Shown: one piece after another, positions 35,365 to 44,883 of the stretch
How the letters are laid out: each line of letters opens with the position of its first letter
Position numbering within the stretch: position 1 is the stretch's first letter
Assembly (NCBI GenBank): GCA_013426755.1
Contig: AP019861.1
Location: forward strand, 310,001 to 374,000
DNA from: Spirochaetota bacterium
GTDB taxonomy: Bacteria; Spirochaetota; UBA12135; COTS27
Reading direction: 5' to 3'
Length of the DNA: 64,000 nt
Made by a program: the position numbers and the translations under genes
Notes under the pieces: generated by a model
Told to the model about the DNA's origin: nothing
Database searches by the model: none
The model's input: only the letters and a program-made list of their open reading frames with translations

Positions 35365-36282
35365 TTACGAGAAAAACAAGTCATCCGTGATGACAATAGA
35401 AATCCACAGTATCAAATAGATAACAGACCCTGTAATCACGCGATGAGCAGAACGGGTGACTGTGTGACGGTAGGCACGAAAGACCTCGTTTAAGAACCAA
35501 AACGCTAATAAAATGTTTGCAATGTGGTAATACCCACCTAACCTAGCATGATAGTAAGGCAGTAGGATACTTATGAATATAAGTAACACTGTGCATATAA
35601 GTGAGCTACCAAATGTAAGTTTACCTGTCTTATCGTTAGAACTGATCATTTTATAGCCAGCTTTCAGATAATCGTCTTTATAAACCCAGGCAATTGCATA
35701 GAAATGTGGATGCTGCCATAGAAAAACAATCAAAAATACAAGTAATGTTGCTGGTGTGATGGCATCTGCTGCGGCTACCGAACCTCCTAGTACGGGAAGT
35801 GCACCTGGCAATGCGCCAACTGTCGTATTCCATGCACTGATGCGTTTAAGCGGAGTATAAATAAAGTCGTATAAAATACCCGTAGCAAGCGCTCCCAAAG
35901 CAAGAATCAGCGAAAATACTTGCCACATAATCACCAGTCCCAGACAAACAAGCACACTTCCAAACATAGTTGCCTGCAGGGGTGTGATCATCTTACTAGG
36001 AATGGGGCGATTTTTTGTACGACTCATTTTTATATCCGATTCCCATTCTAGAACGTGATTGAACGTACAGACGCCTCCGCATACACAGGCTGTCGCAAAA
36101 AGCATAATCCCACAGTTTAATATATCCAGTCCCCCGCTAGCGACATCTGCCGCAAGATAATAGCCAAGAAAAGCTGTAAATATAACTGTACGCGTGATTT
36201 TAAGCTTGATAAGCGATAGTAATACGCCTATTTTAGTACCTATTGATATCATGTCTTGGTTATTAAGACTTGCTAATGCCAT
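35365..36282 (-). CDS. ctaB: Protoheme IX farnesyltransferase (haem O synthase)
   Basis: CtaB is an integral inner-membrane UbiA-family prenyltransferase. It joins farnesyl diphosphate to haem B to make haem O, the precursor of haem A for terminal oxidases. Seen: the first Asp/Asn-rich motif N75HVLEWESD83 followed by IKMSRTKNRPIPS, the YTPLKRISAWNTTVGALPGA segment (about 146-165), and the second Asp motif in YKDDYLKAGYKM. Eight or nine membrane helices are spread along 305 residues. The TKNRP block is typical of CtaB and distinguishes it from menaquinone UbiA relatives. An alternative start at residue 11 (MISIGTKIG) is possible. No oxidase subunit is nearby. Confidence 0.93.
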   Translation of the reverse strand: MALASLNNQDMISIGTKIGVLLSLIKLKITRTVIFTAFLGYYLAADVASGGLDILNCGIMLFATACVCGGVCTFNHVLEWESDIKMSRTKNRPIPSKMITPLQATMFGSVLVCLGLVIMWQVFSLILALGALATGILYDFIYTPLKRISAWNTTVGALPGALPVLGGSVAAADAITPATLLVFLIVFLWQHPHFYAIAWVYKDDYLKAGYKMISSNDKTGKLTFGSSLICTVLLIFISILLPYYHARLGGYYHIANILLAFWFLNEVFRAYRHTVTRSAHRVITGSVIYLILWISIVITDDLFFS

Positions 36283-36314
36283 TCTCTAACAAATTTCTAA
36301 TGGATTGCATTTTA

Positions 36315-36385
36315 TATAAAGTATGTATGATATAAAACGTGTATGGTTATAAAACATGTATGATATAAAGCATGTATATTTCTAA
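36315..36385. repeat. Short imperfect repeats upstream of ctaB
   Basis: Three to four copies of a unit like GTATGATATAAAACAT, about 16-18 bp apart, lie within 36315-36385. It overlaps the region where a ctaB promoter would be; the embedded GATATAAA motifs might serve as -10 boxes, but none is clearly better than the others. Confidence 0.7.
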
Positions 36386-36465
36386 TGTTCTTAAACCTTT
36401 AAAGCAGTACACGATGGTTAAATGGTGCTTAGTGGTTGTGATAGCGTATCGAAGACAATTCTTCC

Positions 36466-36870
36466 TCACCCCGAATGATAGGGAAAAGAACCGTGTATTT
36501 TCTGCTTTTCTAGAATATGAGCCAATTTAGGTTCAGGAGGTTGCCAGTTTTCAGGTTTCAATACTTTCCCGTCTGAACGCCGCCGATTGACACCCTTAGC
36601 CACTTTATCCATGTTAGCCGCATGGACAATCTCAAAGAGAGGATCAAGATTAATGCCATTTTTACAGGCTATGTGCAGAATGTAATAAATCGTATCCACT
36701 AAGGCATCGGATTGATCGGTAAGCGTTTTAGCAGCTTTGAGCTCAGCCAATTCATCGTTTACCATTCTCGTAATGAAACTAACGTCTTCTTTTGTAAGCA
36801 GATTGGGTTGATTGGGAAGTGGCCGCTCTGCTACTTTAATAGCGAATTTTCTTACCTGTTTAGCATACAT
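36466..36870 (-). CDS. MazG-like NTP pyrophosphohydrolase
   Basis: This 134-aa protein belongs to the all-alpha NTP-pyrophosphatase superfamily (MazG/HisE-type). Such enzymes hydrolyse nucleoside triphosphates to monophosphates and pyrophosphate, often for house-cleaning. Seen: the metal-binding helix pair NDELAELKAAK (38-48, Glu40 and Glu43) and SDALVDTIYYI (54-64, Asp55 and Asp59), and the HAANMDKVAKGVNRRRSDGK stretch followed by PENWQPPEPKL, shared by PRA-PH-like family members. It is a short stand-alone domain, not the two-domain MazG. The first 25 residues and last 20 have no motif. Confidence 0.85.
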   Translation of the reverse strand: MYAKQVRKFAIKVAERPLPNQPNLLTKEDVSFITRMVNDELAELKAAKTLTDQSDALVDTIYYILHIACKNGINLDPLFEIVHAANMDKVAKGVNRRRSDGKVLKPENWQPPEPKLAHILEKQKIHGSFPYHSG

Positions 36871-37223
36871 TTCTAAGTCACACCAAAGATTAGCAGTCGT
36901 TTTTATTGGCTACAACTTGTACCCATCCATAAAATGCCGTAATACTTCCTTGGTCATATAGTATAATTATATAATTATATTGAGAAAAGGGTCTTAATAA
37001 TGGTCTTAATATATGACCGTGCCTATATATTTATTTTTATGACAGCTACGCGTATTTAACACATATTTGACACACATTTAATAAGTCCGTATTTATATGG
37101 CTAGAAACTTGCTTCATGTAGCGTTCTTAATAAAAATGTTTTTAAAAATTAAGCTTAAAAATTAGGCTATTGACCTAAAACAAAAATACCACCAGATCTT
37201 ATAACAGGTAATAAAAAAATAAT
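36871..37223. other. AT-rich spacer upstream of the lipoprotein array
   Basis: No gene is seen in 353 bp. It divides the minus-strand MazG-like gene from the plus-strand lipoprotein array. TCTTAATAATGGTCTTAATA (about 36991-37010) and ATTTAACACATATTTGACAC (about 37055-37074) are small duplications. An AGGT at 37206-37209 lies about 15 bases upstream of the first array gene. Confidence 0.5.
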
Positions 37224-39437
37224 ATGAACACTGCACCTCTAAAGTACAAAAAAACCATTTTTCCTATAAATAATAGAACACTCAAATGTTTGTTATGGCT
37301 ATGGCTGGGCTCTTTGATAATAGTAGCAGCAGTCAGTGGCTGCGCTTCGAGTACCGCTGTCTCAGATGAAGCTGACTTCTCTGTTGCCCTAGACGGTACT
37401 CCGATAATGATCGAACCTGTTTTAGGCAGAATCAATGCTTACACGGTAAGTACAGCGATACCTATCACCAATGATAAAACCTTTGTCTTCCAAACTAAAT
37501 CAGCAGGCAATGAACAGATCCGTTACAGCGCACAAATCATGACACGTTCGCTAACGCCCTTCACATCCGCTACCGATGTCTCAGCAGAGATCAATTTCAG
37601 TACAGGTGAAAATTCTAATAGGCTTGTCATTCCTCCCAGAGCAAGCGGACTAGCGGTAACCGTCACAGCAAATGTCATAAACCCTGCCTCGCCAACCATT
37701 CCCTTGAAAACATATGTTCTCACATTCAATACCATTACGGTAGGTAGCCTTAGCGCATTAGAACTCACCTACACACACAATGATAATGTGGTAACCGGTG
37801 ACAGTCCCTTAAAAAGACCTATTGCAATTCCCATTGCATTTGCTCCCGAACAGTTTGCTTATACGGTCACTGTACCCGTCTTCGCCGCAGGAGCTGTTAT
37901 TTCTGCAGCCCCTTCCCCAGTCAATACAAAATTCACCTATACATTGCCGAGCGAAACTAATATCATGCCAGGAAATCAATCGATTTATCGCATTTTTATC
38001 AGTCCTGCCAGCGATCCAACGGTTATAGTAAGTACGTATACCATAACCATTAACGCCGAATTTCCTATCCGAGTAACGCGTTCGGATATAAATAAACCCG
38101 TAACGTTAACGATTGACAACGCTAACAATAATAACAATGGAGTTAGAGCAGTCATTCCTAGTGCTTCTACTAACGAAGTGGATATTAATATAGAAGACAT
38201 TGACTTTATGAATATTCCCGTTACTGCAACTTATACGCTTGAAAGCGTTGAGAAAGATAATACCCCTCCTTATCAATTGGACACAAGTAAAGTTTTGGCA
38301 TCCAATTCAGCTGGCGCAGTTGTTGTCTCGATAAATCCTTCAACAGGGAGACTGAATGTCTCAATGATCGATCAAGATTCGATAAAAATTAAAGTTCAAG
38401 TACGCTTCGATCCCAATACACCAGGAACATCTAGTGATGATGTATTATTTTTCGTTACAATTGAAAGCGATACAGCGTCATTTCTTAGCGAATTGACGGT
38501 TATTTATGATGATGACGGTATAGCGGGGAGTGAAGGAACAATAACAGTAGGGTCTACTAGCATGCCCGTTAATTTAGGTCGTATGCCCCAAGTTCTTATC
38601 GGTACTTCTTCAGCACTTCCATTTGTTTATGACCAGCTCTCTTATACAACCGAAGCTATTTATAATCCTGCTACCGGAGCACGTGTTATTGTTAACCCAG
38701 GCACTCCTCCGACCGACCAGACACTAACAGTTACAGCTATGATGGGTAGTATGGCTATAACTCCTGTTATGAATGAAGCGAATTATATCTTTACTATTCC
38801 AGCAGAAATGCAGGCATTGCCTATTACCCTTAATATTAAGGCCGAACGCAGCTCTTCACCACCATTGCCACCATTGGAATATGAGGTTATCATTCGTCCC
38901 ATAGAACAATTAGACCCACAATTAGCAGGAATTTCACTAAGTTATAATAGCACTGATAAGGAAGCTGAGCGTTTTAATATTTGGCGAACAACAGAATCCA
39001 ATCCATTTGTTCGCGTCCCAGTTGTTGATCCTAATAATCCACCACGTCACACATTTGACGTCACACCAACGGCTACATTTACTAAAGGTGAGGGAAGTGT
39101 GCTCGTTATCAGTGGGTTTTTTATCGATGGGAATGACCAAGCTCCTAATCCACAAATTATAACAGATCGTTCTATCGTCATAGTGGGTGTTTATATAAAT
39201 AGAGCACCTGGCTTCACAGAAACTGGCGAAGTGGCTACAGGTGACCATTTGTTGCCTGATGAACTTGCTGCTGGCGATGGTAGAATATCTCTTTCTACTC
39301 TAGCTACAGGTTCTACGGATATATACTTAGTCGTAGTAGAAAATGTTACACTTCTTAATAGAGACCAACCGCCAGGCCAGGACATTGTCCCGTTCCCCAA
39401 TAGAAATTTTTATAAAATGACGGTTACTATTAAATAG
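37224..39437 (+). CDS. Beta-rich lipoprotein 1 of the array (737 aa)
   Basis: First of four paralogous lipoproteins. The signal ends in a lipobox VSGC with Cys40. The mature part is a string of beta domains (boundaries approximate): A (45-173); B (174-285), a cadherin-like beta-sandwich pattern with LSALELTYTHND and FAPEQFAYTVTVP; C (286-420), ending in a KVQVRFDPNTPG-type strand; D (421-565), with LSELTVIYDDDG and NLGRMPQVLIG; and E (566-737), with FTKGEGSVLVISGFFIDGND and DIYLVVVENVTLLN. These five are collinear with the first ~730 residues of the next three genes. It ends after domain E, so it is either a truncated or an ancestral form. Its N-terminus (PLKY) resembles that of lipoprotein 4. 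A surface location is inferred from the lipobox only. Confidence 0.85.
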   Translation: MNTAPLKYKKTIFPINNRTLKCLLWLWLGSLIIVAAVSGCASSTAVSDEADFSVALDGTPIMIEPVLGRINAYTVSTAIPITNDKTFVFQTKSAGNEQIRYSAQIMTRSLTPFTSATDVSAEINFSTGENSNRLVIPPRASGLAVTVTANVINPASPTIPLKTYVLTFNTITVGSLSALELTYTHNDNVVTGDSPLKRPIAIPIAFAPEQFAYTVTVPVFAAGAVISAAPSPVNTKFTYTLPSETNIMPGNQSIYRIFISPASDPTVIVSTYTITINAEFPIRVTRSDINKPVTLTIDNANNNNNGVRAVIPSASTNEVDINIEDIDFMNIPVTATYTLESVEKDNTPPYQLDTSKVLASNSAGAVVVSINPSTGRLNVSMIDQDSIKIKVQVRFDPNTPGTSSDDVLFFVTIESDTASFLSELTVIYDDDGIAGSEGTITVGSTSMPVNLGRMPQVLIGTSSALPFVYDQLSYTTEAIYNPATGARVIVNPGTPPTDQTLTVTAMMGSMAITPVMNEANYIFTIPAEMQALPITLNIKAERSSSPPLPPLEYEVIIRPIEQLDPQLAGISLSYNSTDKEAERFNIWRTTESNPFVRVPVVDPNNPPRHTFDVTPTATFTKGEGSVLVISGFFIDGNDQAPNPQIITDRSIVIVGVYINRAPGFTETGEVATGDHLLPDELAAGDGRISLSTLATGSTDIYLVVVENVTLLNRDQPPGQDIVPFPNRNFYKMTVTIK

Positions 39438-40002
39438 GCATTCTAATGACTAGTTAGAGTCATGGGTAGATTCTTCATCTCCGACTCCCGTAACACTTAA
39501 GCTACCACCAATAAGAGTGTCGCCCTGGGCACTCGCAGTACAGTGACCACGTCAATGCAGCTTACTAGGGCTGCATTCCATTCTCAATATCGCTTCATAC
39601 AAAACATGGGGATTTTTTTATTAAAAATCTCTAAGTAAAGTTTGCTTTCTGCTTAAGAAAGCAATTGAATTATTTTAGCGTGACCTGGTTTGATCAGGAT
39701 TTGCTTTTAACCGATTAAAAGTTGTAGCTCCAAGTTATAACTCCGTATACCCCTGCATACAAACTAAAAATTTAAATTATTGAAATATATGCTTGCTAGA
39801 TAAGAAATTTTTTTAAAGATTCCGAAATACTGAAATAGCACGTTATTTATTAAGATATTTTTAATAATAGTTGTAATACTTATCACACGTCATAAAAGAC
39901 AGCAGCGAATTAAAATTTGATAAATATCAGTTTATATCATACAAGTAAAAAGTAAAAAATAGTAATTGAAACTACAGAATCGATAGGTTATAGGTATAAA
40001 AA
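39438..40002. other. Spacer with a GC-richer patch and a perfect hairpin
   Basis: No gene is seen in 565 bp. About 39455-39590 is clearly richer in GC than its surroundings and holds two small hairpins: GAGTG/CACTC near 39511-39532 and TGCAGC/GCTGCA near 39556-39575. It might be a gene remnant, a small RNA or a terminator region for lipoprotein 1. The rest is AT-rich leader for lipoprotein 2. Confidence 0.45.
39642..39664. terminator. Perfect 9-bp inverted repeat (candidate terminator)
   Basis: TTGCTTTCT (39642-39650), a 5-base loop and AGAAAGCAA (39656-39664) form a perfect stem. It is 205 bp after lipoprotein 1 and well before lipoprotein 2. No continuous T tract follows, so factor-independent termination is uncertain. 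Confidence 0.4.
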
Positions 40003-43000
40003 ATGAGAATAGTAGCGACTGGTTTAGTGCAACTAGTGAGGGGAGGTCGAAAATATGATGTAGTAATGGGCTTACTGATGCTTTGGGTGATGTTAGGCTG
40101 CACGGTTAAAGTACCTGCTAGCGAAGCCCATCAAAAAATGACTTTAACCTTAGGAACAATGTCTTTTAACGTGGTCAGAATCACAGGAACAGCAACTCAG
40201 TTCGAAGTACCTGAAATCATTCATTTGACAGAAACAGGAGCGTTTGAATTAAATACGGACTTAGAACCAGCCACTACAGCAGTATATACACTGCAGTCTG
40301 CATTAGGACAAATTACGACTTCTCAGGAAATGGCAGTGCCTGTAACGGATATAGCGTTTGGTACAGACGATAAAACTAATATTCTTTACGTGCCACTTAT
40401 AGCAGAACCTACTGAGATTGTTGTTAATATTGATATTGTGAGAACATTGGATGATAAGCACGCCGCTTTAGACCCTGGTAATGGACCTCTTATTACATAT
40501 TCATTGAAGTTTACCGTAATTGCCGCTCCTAGGTTGAGTTCTTTAGCAGTGACGTACACCCACGATGACACAGTCACAGCAGCGCCTTTACGAGGGCCTT
40601 TTTTATTACCTATGACATTTGATTCTGAAACATTCGCCTATGAAGTGACGGTCCCTAGGTTACCAACCGATGTGACTATTTCCGGAGCGGCTCAGGTTAT
40701 TAATGAAAACTTTGAATTGAAGCTTCCTGCTGATCTTAGCGTCCCCATCTCGACTAGTCGTGTCCGCTATGAACTTCATGTTAACCTGCGTGGTGCTGAT
40801 GATAGGCGAGCGGTCAAATATGGTGTTACGATTAATTTCAAACGGGCAGTTAGTTTTGTCCGTGCCGATCTAACAAGTCCTATCGTTTGGAATGATCCAC
40901 ACAATGCTTACGTAGCCAGAACCACCAGCGCTGAAGACCTTCACATTCAAATCACGGGTGATAACAAATTTCCAGGCCTCAATGTTAATGCAGATTACCA
41001 GCTTATAAATGTGACTGGATCAGGAATTTCTTATGTGGTTTCAAATAAAGGGACTTCTGCGTTAAGTGCCGATGAGACAAAATCAGTGACTATTGAACCG
41101 ACAGCAAAAATTCTTACATTGCCAGCAACCGAATTAGGAGAATTAGTCGTTACTGTGGGAGTGGTTCTTGATCCAGATACACCTCGTGATTTTGCAGACG
41201 ACTATACGTATAGATTGACGCTTAAAAGTGATATTCGTTCAATTTTAAGCCAATTAGAACTCGTGTATGATGATGGCGATGTTTATACAAAAGGACATTT
41301 GAAATCTAGTTTAGGACGGCCTGCTCACAAAGTTATTGGAGACTTTGCTGCGGCAGATAGTAATACGCTTTCCTTTCTCCCCGATCGCTTTACGTATCAA
41401 GGACAAACCATCAGTGATCCCAATGTCCCAGGACGTGTGCATATTACGGGGAGAAAATTTCATAAAAACGATAGCCTTCGTCTCAGTGTCCAATACGGTG
41501 ATGGAACGATTATTACCAATAGTGAACGTGTTGATGCAGTGATGGAGTATGAATATGTTATTGAAGCTATTCGTGCGGGGACCTCTTCTATCAGCATTGA
41601 AGTGATGGTTGTAAGTAGCGATACGGGTGTGCGGCCGTCAATTTATCAAATACAACTTGATTTTAAGAATCCAATCGTACCGCGGATCGGTGAATTGACA
41701 TTACAGTATTTAGATAGCAACCGTCCTCCCAAACAGGTGAAAATGAATCAATTTTTAGTAACTGCTGGGGCTAATAGGGGTGATTTTGAAGGAAGTAGTT
41801 CTCCTACCTTTACGAGTAGTGGACTGGGAACGCTTGTTTTAGCAGGAAATTTTATAGATGGTTCTGATGTTAGTAGTCCTCCCCGTCCTGTCAATGATAA
41901 AACGATTCGCCTAGCAGGAGTTTATTTGAATGCTCTACCAGAACTCGCTGTGGCAACCTCTCCTATAAGGGCAGATTACCTTAGTGATGCTTTAACGGGA
42001 CAAATTTCAATTCCTATTACCGAAGCTAATCTTAATAATACTCTCACGTTATACCTTGTCGTTGTAGAAACGGTGACAGAATTTAATAGAGGATTTAGTG
42101 GTAAAGTCAATGAAGAGACCGGAGCGGAAATTATTTACATCACACCCAATCAGAACGTGTATAAACTCTCGATAACATTTAACAGTCGAACCAAACCTAA
42201 GTTTTCAAATTTTGCGGTTGCTTATCAAGGATTGGGAGAGTTTCAATTTTCAAACATTGCCAATGTGGACGTCGTTACAGGTAGTGCAAGTGCTTTTCCT
42301 AATGGAGTAACGTCTTATACGAATCGTGACAGTGAAACGGGAGCATTGACATCGATACTTATCAATAAAACTGGCGGTCATGTGTTACTCAGTGGAACGC
42401 TTTTAGAAAATTTTGAAATTTATCGCGCCTATGTGAACAATAAGGCAATAACGATTGACCAGGCCCTCGCTAGGACTCCTATTGTTATTGAGCAGGGGGT
42501 AAGTAGTGTTGTTGTGGAATTGAGTATGCGTGAGACCATTGATACCAACAATGCAGCGACTTATACTGTGAATTTGGATTTGAAGGTTGTCCCTATCTTA
42601 AAAAAGGAAGACGTTAGGATCGGTACTGTATTTGCTCCTAGTGATGGGGGGGTGGAGACTGTGGTGGAAGGTGAGATTTATAAAGATGGATTTTTGATCC
42701 CGTTTGGTTCGGATGCTGTGGCTGGCTTAGTGACTGTGACTCCAACAATACAAACGGCTCTCTCATACTACATCGTTAAAAGCGACGTCCAGCCTACGCA
42801 ATTTGCAGAACTTACCAATAAAATTAAGAATAATAACCCTGAAGTTTTAACATACAATGCACCATTACGAAGGGCTGATTTATTAGTGGAGGATGCTCGG
42901 ATCGAGATTTATCTTGTTCTAGCCACAGGTCGCATTGAGAGTTCGCTTACAGACTTAAGTCGGTTAGATTTACTCGTTATTCCGATGAGAATCGGTTTCT

Positions 43001-44826
43001 TTCGGTTTGGAACACCGTTATTAAGTGGATTAACGATAAGTTATTTTGGTAAAGAACTTATTGGGACAACGGGTACTAGCGCAAGGTTTTTTCCTAAGAT
43101 CACGCAGTACAATGCGAGTCATATAGATTATGGGACAGGGCAGAGGGGTGAAAATAGTGCTTATGTGATGACACCAGGCACTATTATAAACGATAGAGAT
43201 CAACTTGAAATAGCAACGGGAGTCGGTGTGATGATGGAAATAAGTAATGTTTTGTCAAACCAAGGACGGTTAGAACGGACTATTACTGTTGTATTGAGTG
43301 ATAATTCTAGCATTGATGAGAATATTTATGAAGAGAGCAGGTATGATTTAACTGTTCATTTACTCCCACGGATAGCAATCGATGACCTTCACGGTCTAGT
43401 CACCAATGTAAGGGTTGCCATTAATGGACAAGATAGCGCTAATGCCTCGTTTAATGTCGAACAAATTTCTCCATTGCGTAGGAATTTATCTTACACCAAT
43501 TATCGCTTGGCGTTTAGTGGAACGACCGAACTCATCGTAGAAACGGCAGCCTTAGAAAATTTGGCTACAATCACGCCCGCCTCAGGCACTGCCGCGATCA
43601 CAACCAGTGCTACTTCTGATAACAATGACATCGTGACGGTAACACTGTGGGAATACGTTAATAATGAAGAGTACCCTAGTTTTACGGTAAGTGTAGATAC
43701 GGTGTCTACTATTCACTATACGCTTACAAATGATATGCGAGTTAAACGTAAACCTATGCTGGGTGTCAATGATATTACGGTCATGCAGCAGGGTGAGAAT
43801 CCACTCATTGCTTATACAGAAAGAAGTAGTGGCGGGAATTTCACGGTTACAGGACTTATCAATGACGTTCCTAGCGAGGATGTTGTTGCGAGATTGGTAG
43901 TTCCTGCTGAATATGATTTTATCCCAGCGCCTTTGTATGCGATTGACGTTGAGAATACAAATTTGGCAATGGCAATCGTAAGCGATCCGATTGGCAGAGC
44001 GGATATTTCCAATGAGGTTGTATTTCAAGTTGTGCAAAAACGCGATGATCCGGACAACATGACTGTTTATACCTATCATCTTACATTAAACTTTATAGGA
44101 AGACGGGTGCCTCCTGATTTTTCAGCGGGTGATATTGTATTGTCGTACGGTGGTGTTACGGGAACGGTTGCTATTGTAGAAACAAATGTTATGGTGACAG
44201 GATTGACAAATAGAGACGATCCTGCTTCACGTAGTATTTTAGTGGTACTGCCTAGCGATTCGGGTTTTACTATTGACGCTAGTGCAAGCGCTGGTGTGTT
44301 AAATAGTGGTATTTTGACAATACAAGGATCAGAATTTCTAGACCCGCCTGGTGTTGCTGCGAATACAAATTTTGAAATGGCTAGGTTTACAATCACGCAA
44401 GACACATTTCCTACCAAGCGCTATGTTTATGCGATCAGCGGTTCTTTTGCCGCACAGCCTACTATTGTAACACCAACGGTCTCATTCAAATTACCACTTA
44501 CTAGTGTGGAGAATACTTTTACAAGAACTGAGGCGGTTACTGGCAAAATAGAAATAGGGCCTGATTTCACTAACTCGTACGTAACGGATACTGTTTATAG
44601 AGAAGCTACCCTTGGAGAAAATGGGAGCTATAATGGAAGACTTAGCATTGCTAATTTCGATAATACCAATTATCAAATTAGTTTGAGTGATTATAATTTT
44701 ACGGTTATGACGGGAGCTATGGGTACAACAAGCATGCACGACATTGATTTTACGATATCCGAACGTGCTTATCCTGCTAACAGTCAAAATTTCGTTATCA
44801 AACTGCAGTACGCCCCTTCTAATTAA
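40003..44826 (+). CDS. Beta-rich giant lipoprotein 2 of the array (1607 aa)
   Basis: The signal ends in a lipobox VMLGC with Cys33. ATG 40003 follows TAGGTATAAAAA, a suitable ribosome site. Domains A to E (about 35-727) match lipoprotein 1. Then come F (728-870, KPKFSNFAVAYQGLGEFQFS), G (870-1005) and H (about 1006-1245, starting GLTISYFGKELIG with Tyr1014, then SHIDYGTG and a LVTNVRVAINGQ to YTNYRLAFSGTTEL segment). Three further beta domains follow at about 1250, 1368 and 1490. Domain H is the module amplified in lipoprotein 4. No catalytic motif was seen. Its likely role is an extracellular structural or adhesive protein, by inference from lipid anchor and beta modules. It is 57 bp upstream of lipoprotein 3, so they are probably cotranscribed. 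Confidence 0.88.
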   Translation: MRIVATGLVQLVRGGRKYDVVMGLLMLWVMLGCTVKVPASEAHQKMTLTLGTMSFNVVRITGTATQFEVPEIIHLTETGAFELNTDLEPATTAVYTLQSALGQITTSQEMAVPVTDIAFGTDDKTNILYVPLIAEPTEIVVNIDIVRTLDDKHAALDPGNGPLITYSLKFTVIAAPRLSSLAVTYTHDDTVTAAPLRGPFLLPMTFDSETFAYEVTVPRLPTDVTISGAAQVINENFELKLPADLSVPISTSRVRYELHVNLRGADDRRAVKYGVTINFKRAVSFVRADLTSPIVWNDPHNAYVARTTSAEDLHIQITGDNKFPGLNVNADYQLINVTGSGISYVVSNKGTSALSADETKSVTIEPTAKILTLPATELGELVVTVGVVLDPDTPRDFADDYTYRLTLKSDIRSILSQLELVYDDGDVYTKGHLKSSLGRPAHKVIGDFAAADSNTLSFLPDRFTYQGQTISDPNVPGRVHITGRKFHKNDSLRLSVQYGDGTIITNSERVDAVMEYEYVIEAIRAGTSSISIEVMVVSSDTGVRPSIYQIQLDFKNPIVPRIGELTLQYLDSNRPPKQVKMNQFLVTAGANRGDFEGSSSPTFTSSGLGTLVLAGNFIDGSDVSSPPRPVNDKTIRLAGVYLNALPELAVATSPIRADYLSDALTGQISIPITEANLNNTLTLYLVVVETVTEFNRGFSGKVNEETGAEIIYITPNQNVYKLSITFNSRTKPKFSNFAVAYQGLGEFQFSNIANVDVVTGSASAFPNGVTSYTNRDSETGALTSILINKTGGHVLLSGTLLENFEIYRAYVNNKAITIDQALARTPIVIEQGVSSVVVELSMRETIDTNNAATYTVNLDLKVVPILKKEDVRIGTVFAPSDGGVETVVEGEIYKDGFLIPFGSDAVAGLVTVTPTIQTALSYYIVKSDVQPTQFAELTNKIKNNNPEVLTYNAPLRRADLLVEDARIEIYLVLATGRIESSLTDLSRLDLLVIPMRIGFFRFGTPLLSGLTISYFGKELIGTTGTSARFFPKITQYNASHIDYGTGQRGENSAYVMTPGTIINDRDQLEIATGVGVMMEISNVLSNQGRLERTITVVLSDNSSIDENIYEESRYDLTVHLLPRIAIDDLHGLVTNVRVAINGQDSANASFNVEQISPLRRNLSYTNYRLAFSGTTELIVETAALENLATITPASGTAAITTSATSDNNDIVTVTLWEYVNNEEYPSFTVSVDTVSTIHYTLTNDMRVKRKPMLGVNDITVMQQGENPLIAYTERSSGGNFTVTGLINDVPSEDVVARLVVPAEYDFIPAPLYAIDVENTNLAMAIVSDPIGRADISNEVVFQVVQKRDDPDNMTVYTYHLTLNFIGRRVPPDFSAGDIVLSYGGVTGTVAIVETNVMVTGLTNRDDPASRSILVVLPSDSGFTIDASASAGVLNSGILTIQGSEFLDPPGVAANTNFEMARFTITQDTFPTKRYVYAISGSFAAQPTIVTPTVSFKLPLTSVENTFTRTEAVTGKIEIGPDFTNSYVTDTVYREATLGENGSYNGRLSIANFDNTNYQISLSDYNFTVMTGAMGTTSMHDIDFTISERAYPANSQNFVIKLQYAPSN

Positions 44827-44883
44827 AGAGAACTTGCCCAAAATTTATAAAAAATTAATAATAGTAATGGATTAGGTTATACA

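Noticed and set aside
39460..39560. Minus-strand open stretch ending in a DEESTHDSN-like peptide
   Set aside because: It is only about 33 codons, preceded by a stop and without a start; noted as a possible remnant but not supported as a gene.
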